A stretch of DNA of 64,000 bases, taken from an uncultured Fibrobacter sp. GTDB lineage: Bacteria; Fibrobacterota; Fibrobacteria; Fibrobacterales; Fibrobacteraceae. Below, one piece after another: positions 46,350 through 53,700 of the stretch. The first letter of the stretch is position 1, and each line of letters begins with the position of its first letter. Below the pieces are notes generated by a model. That model saw nothing but the letters and a program-made list of their open reading frames with translations, made no database searches and was not told the origin of the DNA. A program made the position numbers and the translations under genes. Where the stretch lies: the NCBI GenBank assembly GCA_946413655.1, contig CAMKLO010000002.1:62001-126000 (forward strand), written 5' to 3'.

Positions 46350-46417
46350 GAGTTACTAGTTACTAGATTTTTTCAGCAAGATTCTTTCTAGTAACTTCTA
46401 ACTATTAACTAGTAACT
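46350..46417. repeat. AGTTACTAG inverted array between convergent genes
   Basis: The left arm AGTTACTAGTTACTAGA (46351-46367) is complemented by TCTAGTAACTTCTAACTATTAACTAGTAACT (46387-46417) with one extra unit. It probably forms a long hairpin that could end both the methyltransferase and the regulator transcripts. A CGCCAAAGGCG palindrome follows, ending at the regulator stop codon. Confidence 0.6.
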
Positions 46418-46430
46418 GCGCCAAAGGCGC

Positions 46431-47969
46431 TTACTCTTCTCCGCCGTCCATTTCAATCTTCAGCTCTTTCAATTTACGCCAAAGCGTTGCACGGCTGATG
46501 CCGAGTTTTTTGCAGACTTCGGTCTTGTTCCCCTTACAAATACTCAATGCGTGCAGAATGTGCCTGCGCTCCATTTCGTCGAGCGAGAGAATTTCTTCTT
46601 CGGCTGGTTCCTGTGCGTGCGTCAAGTACTTTGTCGGGTTATGCGTCAAAAGTCCTGCGCTGTCCGTTTTTCCCGTAATAGGAACAAAGTTGATTGGCTT
46701 TCCGATAGGATTCTCAGCCGACTTTTCGATGTCTTCAACTTCTTCAATTTCTTCACGAACTACGTTGTCCTTGCTGTCTTTCAAGTGCGGAATAGCCACC
46801 GTCTTTTCGCGGGCTTCTATCTGAACCTCTTCAGGAAGGTCCTCAAGCTTGATTATGCCGCCTTCCGAAAGTACGATGGCATGTTCCACGATGTTTTCGA
46901 GTTCGCGGATGTTGCCGGGGTAGGGGTACTTCGTGAGTGCATAAAGAGCCGCAGGTTCCAAGTCGTGGATTTCCTTGCCTTGCGCTTCCTTGTTCTTTAA
47001 TATAAAGTAACGTATTAAGTTCGGAATAACCGGCTTTCTATCTCGGAGAGGCGGAAGTTCCAAGTGGAACGTGTTCAAGCGGTAGTAAAGATCTTCGCGG
47101 AATCGTCCTTCTCGCATGGATTGTTGCAGGTCGCGGTTCGTTGCTGCAATAATACGGATATCCAGATAACGGGCTTCAGTTTCACCGACTCGTCGGATTT
47201 CGTGACTTTGTAGAAAACGTAAAAGTTTGACCTGCGTTGCTAGAGAGAGCTCGCCGACTTCATCGAGAAATAGCGTTCCGCCATTGGCGGATTCGAACAA
47301 GCCTTTCTTGTCTGCTGTCGAACCGGTGTATGAACCTTTCTTGCTTCCGAAGAGTTCGCTTTCGACGAGGTTCTCGGGAATGGCTCCGCAGTTGACCGGC
47401 ACAAATGGCTCGTTCGCTCGTTTACTGTAACGGTGAACTACGTTTGCAAGGAATTCCTTGCCCGAACCGGACTCGCCAGTTATGAGTAATGTGCTGTTTG
47501 TCGGAGCTACTTTATATACAGTCTTTAAAATTTTTCGCATCTCGGGCGTGTCGCCGAGAAGACTGTCCAACACCTGCGACTCCATGAGTTGCGTGTTGGA
47601 TTTGTTTTGCTGTTGCGCTTGTATTTTGCTTGCTGTTTTTTCGAGAAGCGACAAAGTAATAGGCTTCTTGAGAAAACTGCTTGCACCGCGAGTGATGGCG
47701 CTGGCTGCTCCTTGCCAGTTGCGGTCATCGCAAAGAACGAATATTTCAATATTGGGTTGACGTTCTTTGAGGTAGCTGATCATGTCCATGTTGTCGAGCA
47801 TTAAAAAAGGGACCTCGATAAACGCAAGGTCTATCGACGTCTTTTTTACTAGCGGCATCAAGGTCTTTTCATCGGAGCAGACTAGGAGGTTCGTCCCGGC
47901 AACCGACCAATTGCGCTGTAATTCATCGACAAATTTCCGATCAAAATCAGCGATCAGGATATTCATCAT
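46431..47969 (-). CDS. Sigma-54 activator (NtrC family) with degenerate receiver
   Basis: 512 residues. The receiver-like domain (1-115) has Asp8 and Asp10, but Glu52 stands at the phospho-acceptor position (DLAFIEVPF), with a Lys at KKP near 101-102. The AAA+ domain (about 140-370) has Walker A GESGSGKE (165-172), Walker B GTLFLDEVGE (231-240) and a sigma-54 contact loop reading GSYTGS (212-217) in place of GAFTGA. A Fis-type helix-turn-helix (GNKTEVCKKLGISRATLWRKL) closes the protein. Glu52 may mimic phosphorylation and keep it active without a kinase. Last gene of the predicted operon, 8 bp after the response regulator. Confidence 0.88.
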   Translation of the reverse strand: MMNILIADFDRKFVDELQRNWSVAGTNLLVCSDEKTLMPLVKKTSIDLAFIEVPFLMLDNMDMISYLKERQPNIEIFVLCDDRNWQGAASAITRGASSFLKKPITLSLLEKTASKIQAQQQNKSNTQLMESQVLDSLLGDTPEMRKILKTVYKVAPTNSTLLITGESGSGKEFLANVVHRYSKRANEPFVPVNCGAIPENLVESELFGSKKGSYTGSTADKKGLFESANGGTLFLDEVGELSLATQVKLLRFLQSHEIRRVGETEARYLDIRIIAATNRDLQQSMREGRFREDLYYRLNTFHLELPPLRDRKPVIPNLIRYFILKNKEAQGKEIHDLEPAALYALTKYPYPGNIRELENIVEHAIVLSEGGIIKLEDLPEEVQIEAREKTVAIPHLKDSKDNVVREEIEEVEDIEKSAENPIGKPINFVPITGKTDSAGLLTHNPTKYLTHAQEPAEEEILSLDEMERRHILHALSICKGNKTEVCKKLGISRATLWRKLKELKIEMDGGEE

Positions 47970-47977
47970 TTATGCGA

Positions 47978-48352
47978 TTACGAATGGCTCTTGATAATCT
48001 CGTCCACTTTGCTGCGCAGTTGCTGGAGATCTAGCGGCTTACTGAAAATGGCCGCTACATCGAAATGCTGTGCTGTAGCCAAATAGTCTTCGGCAGATGT
48101 TCGTCCACCACCGCTAATCGCAATAATGCGATCGCTTAAACCCATGCGGCGGAGATCAAGAATAACTTCAAATCCATCACCTTCCGGCATGATGATGTCG
48201 GTGATGATTACATCGTACGTGTTCTTCTGGTAGAGCGACTTAGCTTTCTTGCCATTGCATGCGGTATCAACAGAGTAACCCTTCAATTCAAGAGCGGACT
48301 TCAACATGAGGTTCAGTTGAGCGTCATCGTCAATAATAAGTATTGTAGACAT
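47978..48352 (-). CDS. Single-domain response regulator
   Basis: A 124-residue CheY-like receiver without output domain. ATG 48352 follows GGAGGC, and its A is also the last base of the kinase stop codon (TGATG), so translation is coupled. The acidic pocket IIDDD (8-10), phospho-acceptor Asp52 (IITDIIMPEGDG), Ser in AISGGG and Lys in FSKP are all present. It probably accepts phosphate from the kinase encoded just upstream, and may relay it or act through protein contact. Confidence 0.92.
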   Translation of the reverse strand: MSTILIIDDDAQLNLMLKSALELKGYSVDTACNGKKAKSLYQKNTYDVIITDIIMPEGDGFEVILDLRRMGLSDRIIAISGGGRTSAEDYLATAQHFDVAAIFSKPLDLQQLRSKVDEIIKSHS

Positions 48353-50730
48353 CAAGCCTCCATTTTCTCGATTCTTATAGGCCAATATAGATTAAAAATA
48401 GTACCTTCGCCCAAAGTTGTCTGTACCGTATAGCCTGCTTTACCTTCTTTTAGCAGTCTAAGTGCCGATGAAAGGCCCAAACCGAGGCCTTCACCTGGTG
48501 CTTTAGTGGTAAAGAAGGGCGAAAAAATGCGTTCCAGCGTCGCCGTGTCCATTCCGGTGCCCGTATCTCCGACGGTGATTTTGGCGTAAACTCCGGCGTC
48601 GATTTGCGGGGCGAACGGCGTGATGAGGGGTTCCGTGAGCACTTCTCTTTTCAATGCTATCGTGAGAACGCCTCCGTTTTCCTTCATGGCGAATATGGCG
48701 TTGTTTGCAAGGTTGCTGATGATGCGGTCTAGTGCCGCCACGTTTCCGACAATGCGGATGTCCTTGTCTATGTTGTCTGCTTTGACCTTCACGTTCGGCG
48801 GAAGCGTAATCCACAGCTTCTTCACTACGTCGTCGATAATCATGTAGGGGGCAAATTCGGTGGCTGCTTCGTTTTCGGATGTCTTTCCGCGGATGGTATT
48901 CAAAAGCTCTTCGAGCGATTCCTTGCCACGCTTAGCCGCCTTGCCTGCCTCCTGGATGAACATGTATGCCTGGCTATCTTTGTCGAGCACTTCGAGGGCC
49001 AAATCGCAGAATCCAATTTGCGAACCGAGAATGTTGTTGTAGTCGTGGGCGAAGCCTCCACAGATGGTTCCCAATTCTTCGAGCCTAGAGTGAATGTGCT
49101 TTTGCTCCTGCAACATGTCTCGTTCTTTTTCAAGTCGCATTTCTTTGGTGATGTCGATTTTGATACCGATTATTTTATATGGTTTTTGCTGAGCGATAAT
49201 CGGAATGAACATGTTGTTAAAAATCGAAATATCCTTGGCTTTTCCTTCGCGAACAGCCTTGTTGTAGTCATCTTGCTTCAAAATTTCGACGGATTCCACT
49301 TCATCTAGAGAATTTTTGCTTTGTTTTGTGATTTGTTCGTAAGAAATGAAACTCTGCGGCTCACCGGTGTTCCTCGCCAAGAGCTCTTGTGGAAGAATCT
49401 TGTCGTCGGGCTCCGATGTCTGCAATAGGTTTCCGCGTTCCTTGATGTCGTTTTGGTTCTGCGTCATGAATACGCCCTGTTCGTTCTTGGACCAGAAACG
49501 GAAGGGAAGGGTGCTGATGAGCGTATCCAGGAAGCTTTTGCTTTCATCGACTTTCTTTTTCCAGATGTTGAGGCGTTCCTGATAGCGAATCTGGTCTAGC
49601 TGGTATTCCTTGAACTGCTCGTCGCGGCTTTTTATTATCTGTTGATAATGCAGTGTGTTGGAAACATCGCTAAAAAACAAGACGTTGTAGTTTGTCGTTA
49701 ATGATTGACGGACTTGGAATATCGTGGCGTTGAAAATATGGTCTTCGTTGTCGATGTTGACTTTTATTTTATTGTAAGTAGCTTCGCGTATGGGGTCTGA
49801 AATTTGTGAGAATATCGAGGATACTTTTTTATTGAATATGCTTTCTTGTGTCGTGTGAAGAATACTCAATGCCGCTGCGTTCGCGTATGTAATGTTTCCT
49901 TTGGAATTGAAATAGAGCATGCCGTCTGTCATTTTTTCCCTAAGTTTTTCCATAAACCACGACGTGCTTTTGTTCTTGAACGAGACGGATGTGAAATATT
50001 GACCGCAAAGAATCGCCTGGAATATGGCGATAAATGAGGACCATTTCATAAACTGATCGTATTCAGTGAATTTAGATGCAATAGGAATGACAATGTCGAA
50101 GAGAATGGCCGTTAATGAGAAAAATGAAAATGACCCCAACATGTAGGTGCTGACTTGGTGTGGAAGAGAAGTGTCGCTGGATTGTACGATGCTGCGGAGA
50201 AGATTATATCCGGTAACAATCAGGCAAGGGATGACAAATATGCCGAAGAGTAATGTGTAAAAGAAAAAAATGGGCCTTTGCACAAAGGGCTTGTAACCCA
50301 AAATATCGAAGTTTGCGATGTAAGACGGGTCTTTGATGAAGATGATGGTCGATATTATGACGGCTAGAGCTCCGAATATATTCATGAGTTTCCAGCCGCC
50401 TTTCCGCTTGATATTAAGGCTTATTTCTGCGGTATGGTGGATGGCGTTCCCTAGCTGAATCCAACTGAGCGCCGCAACACAGAAGATGATTTGTCTTGCG
50501 GTATAAGCTCTTGTGCCGACGACAAAGTTGTCTCCGCTAAAGAATATATTGCCAATAAGGTTGCTCGCTTGCCAGTAGATGCTGATAATGACCAACTGGT
50601 GTATAGAGCGCGGAAGTTGCTTGATGGAGGATTTTTGACCAAGCATGATAGGAAAATAGCATACGATAATCAACGCGATAACAGAAAGCGCGATAACGTA
50701 AGGCGAGTTTGTAAAAAGACTCTCTTGCAT
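48352..50730 (-). CDS. Membrane sensor histidine kinase with seven N-terminal segments and PAS
   Basis: 792 residues. Seven hydrophobic segments lie in residues 10-250 (a 7TM sensor-like arrangement). A PAS-like region follows (TDGMLYFNSKGNITYANAAAL, about 270-380), then a coiled stretch and a second PAS-like segment. The H-box is GGFAHDYNN with His562. The ATPase domain has NLANNAIFAMKENGG, GDTGTGMD and GEGLGLGLSS. It is of the NtrB/hybrid-kinase H-box type but has no fused receiver; the receiver is the next gene. It begins 26 bp after the GH9 stop codon without an intervening terminator. Confidence 0.88.
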   Translation of the reverse strand: MQESLFTNSPYVIALSVIALIIVCYFPIMLGQKSSIKQLPRSIHQLVIISIYWQASNLIGNIFFSGDNFVVGTRAYTARQIIFCVAALSWIQLGNAIHHTAEISLNIKRKGGWKLMNIFGALAVIISTIIFIKDPSYIANFDILGYKPFVQRPIFFFYTLLFGIFVIPCLIVTGYNLLRSIVQSSDTSLPHQVSTYMLGSFSFFSLTAILFDIVIPIASKFTEYDQFMKWSSFIAIFQAILCGQYFTSVSFKNKSTSWFMEKLREKMTDGMLYFNSKGNITYANAAALSILHTTQESIFNKKVSSIFSQISDPIREATYNKIKVNIDNEDHIFNATIFQVRQSLTTNYNVLFFSDVSNTLHYQQIIKSRDEQFKEYQLDQIRYQERLNIWKKKVDESKSFLDTLISTLPFRFWSKNEQGVFMTQNQNDIKERGNLLQTSEPDDKILPQELLARNTGEPQSFISYEQITKQSKNSLDEVESVEILKQDDYNKAVREGKAKDISIFNNMFIPIIAQQKPYKIIGIKIDITKEMRLEKERDMLQEQKHIHSRLEELGTICGGFAHDYNNILGSQIGFCDLALEVLDKDSQAYMFIQEAGKAAKRGKESLEELLNTIRGKTSENEAATEFAPYMIIDDVVKKLWITLPPNVKVKADNIDKDIRIVGNVAALDRIISNLANNAIFAMKENGGVLTIALKREVLTEPLITPFAPQIDAGVYAKITVGDTGTGMDTATLERIFSPFFTTKAPGEGLGLGLSSALRLLKEGKAGYTVQTTLGEGTIFNLYWPIRIEKMEA

Positions 50731-50756
50731 GTTTTCCTATCTCGTGGCCATCCTCT

Positions 50757-53700
50757 TTATTTTGTTCTCTTGATACCGAAGGTCCGTTTTTGTTCGAACG
50801 AAGCTTTCGAAGAGAAGTTCTTGGCAATCTTCGGATCGTTTTTCACTTCGGGGTTATTCATGTTGGGCGAGAATGTCGCTTCGATTTCGGCCTTGTATAT
50901 GTAGGCGCCTGTTCCAACGGCTCTGTCTTCCTTGGAACGCAGTCCAGAAGGCGACTTGTTAGCCCATTCGATGATGAATTCGATATTGTTGTTGGACATG
51001 AGGTGAATCTTTGGATCTACATAGAAAGACTGGTGGAAGCGATTGACGAAATTGCCGAGGTTCGAGTAAATTGGAATATTGAACTTGACAAGGAGTTTTT
51101 CCCAAGCGCATTCTTCGCCGAAAGAGGCTCCGCGAGGTACTGTCAATTTGACATCGAAAATCGCTCCGTTGATATCGGTGGAATCGATACCGGCCAAAGT
51201 CACGTTGCCGTTTTGTATAAGGTCGAACTTGTTGCTTGTCTGATTTTTGACATAGAGACGCATTGTTTCTGGGACGTTGACCATTGTGCGGTTGTTCGAA
51301 TTTGCATCGGTAATGTTGTTGCGGAGATCCATGTCGAATTTGATTTTGGGAGCTCCGTTTCCGTCAATAGGAATCCACGGCACATCAAATTCCGGATAGT
51401 TGCCGTTGGCGTCCTTGAACGAACTCGTCATCATGGAACCCATTCTTACAAAGTCGCCCTCCATGACTGCTCCTACGAAGTCTCCCATATAGAGAATGGA
51501 AAGGCCGGAATTGTTTTGCGAATAGCTCCAGTTCGAGAAATTGCTGCTGAACGCGTTGGACTGCTTGTCCGCACGCATGTGCCTGTAGAATTGCTGCGAA
51601 GAATCCGCTAAGACAAGGGGCTCGCTTGCGGTGATGTTCAAAATGTCGGCGGTTGCTGTCTGGCTGATGATTGCTGAAACATAGACCGGACCGACCTTGT
51701 CCTCGGCGAGTACGGTGCTTGTTTCGGTGGCAGCTCCTGTACCAAGGTACTGTGTGACAAGGCCTGCATGGCTGAGCATCTTGCCTCCAGGCAGCATCCC
51801 GTCGAATGGACCGGCGGTATTGCCGAATTGGAACGGCTTAACAAGATCGATAGAGAGATTTGCTCCGTTGAAGGCTAGCAGGTTCTTTTCGACTGTAAGC
51901 GTTTCGGGCTTTGCCAAGCCAAAGATAATCTCCAGTTTTTCCGGGATGTGCTTTGCATCGGGGGCGCGTTCGAAAACCACATCGACATGGCTTGCGTAGC
52001 CGTTTTGGTTTTTATCGGTAATGACGGCGTATATCATCGGGATAGGTAAAATCTTGAGGAGAATTTCGACTTTTTCCGGTGTGCAGACGCCTGCAACCCC
52101 GTTCCCGTTCAAGTCGGTGATAGAGCCTGCCGGGTCGAGTTGTCCCCACATGCCTGCGTTGACGAGAGAATTGTTCGCTGCATCAAAGGCAATTTCGAAG
52201 TCCCAGATGTTCTTCGCTTCGTTGTAGAGCTTAGCCGATGTGACGATTGGCGTTGCAGCCTTGGTCGTCTTGTCGGTACCGTAGAGAACGAGCGGGAAGT
52301 TCGTACCCGGTGCAGAAATCGGTTCGCTGAATTGCAGATAAAGGTGATCTGCCGTTGCGGTATCCTGGCGTTCGAGAATCGTTGCCGAAATGAGTGCCGG
52401 CGGCATGCCGTCGGAATAGGAATCGTCGACGGTCTTTACTTGTCCTTGAATGTCGCTGGTGAGCGTAATCTTTCCGGTGGCGTTCGTCACGACTTCTTTT
52501 GGAACATCGATGTTCACAACGAGGGATCTGCCACTTAACGATTTGACAGTGCTCGAAGTGTATTCCTTGTTTTCGTAGGTGAACGTAATCGATGTGAACC
52601 TCTGTTTTTCCAGGTATTCCGACGAAAGAGTGATGTCCATGGCGTCAGGAATGTGGTCGCAGTCCAAATCGACAATCTTTGCTTTGTCGATAATTGGCCA
52701 GGGCGGAAGATCTTCGATGTTCAACTCGGCTGTGGCCGGCGTGTAGGCGTAATCCTTGTTGCTGACGTGCGTTGCGGAAATGGTTGTCTTCACGGCGATC
52801 TTGGAACTGACGTAAATCGTTGCGACACCGTCATAAAGCGTTACGGACGTTACAGGAATTGTTGCTGTCGGGTCGGTGTAGAAGAGAACGTTCGGATCTT
52901 CGGTTACCAAATCGACGTTCAAGTTCTTCTCGTCCTTAAGCAGTTCTAGATTGCTGTCGAGGAGCGAAATTTGAACTTCGATGAATTTGTTCTTGTAACC
53001 CACGACGTTATTTTTGTCGAATACGAGGTAGCGTTTTTCAGGCGGGATGGTGATACTGTCGATTTCGACGTTGGAACGGACATAGGCGCATGCGCAATCA
53101 TACTTGTTTTCGCTCTTCTGGTTTGCGTTTCTGTTGTGCCAGCTGACCCATTCGATATAATTGTTGCCATAGGCGAGTACCGTATCTTGTTTTCCGAAGG
53201 TAATGGCATCGGTGCGCTTGGGGTTCACGTATTCGAACGGATATGGATTGCTATTCATTTCTACGGCGTCGAGGAGACCTGTCGGCGAAACTTTGCTTGT
53301 TGCCGAGTAAGTCGTGAGCGTGTCCTCCTTTTCGACGGAGTAGTGTGGGGTCACGAACGGGCTAGTGAAGGTGATTTCTACGTTGCGGTTCACTTGCGGG
53401 CCTGTTTCCGGTGTGTCGTCCGGAGCGTAGCCGTATATGTGCTTGCCGTGGTAATAGACGGGGACGTAGGGGTCGCGAACCATGGCGATAACTTTTTCTC
53501 CGCGAGAGTTCCTTTCGAGCTGTGCGGTTTCGGAGCCGGTATAGTATGGGGCCTGCGTTAGGTCGATGCCTTCGAACTGTTCTGGGGCGTCGTCTCCCGT
53601 ATGGGCGATAAGCGACCAGCCGTCATTGAAGTTCGCATATGTTGCGTTGAGCCATTTGATTTGGAAGATGATTCGTCCGGAAACGTAGAGCTTGTCATTG

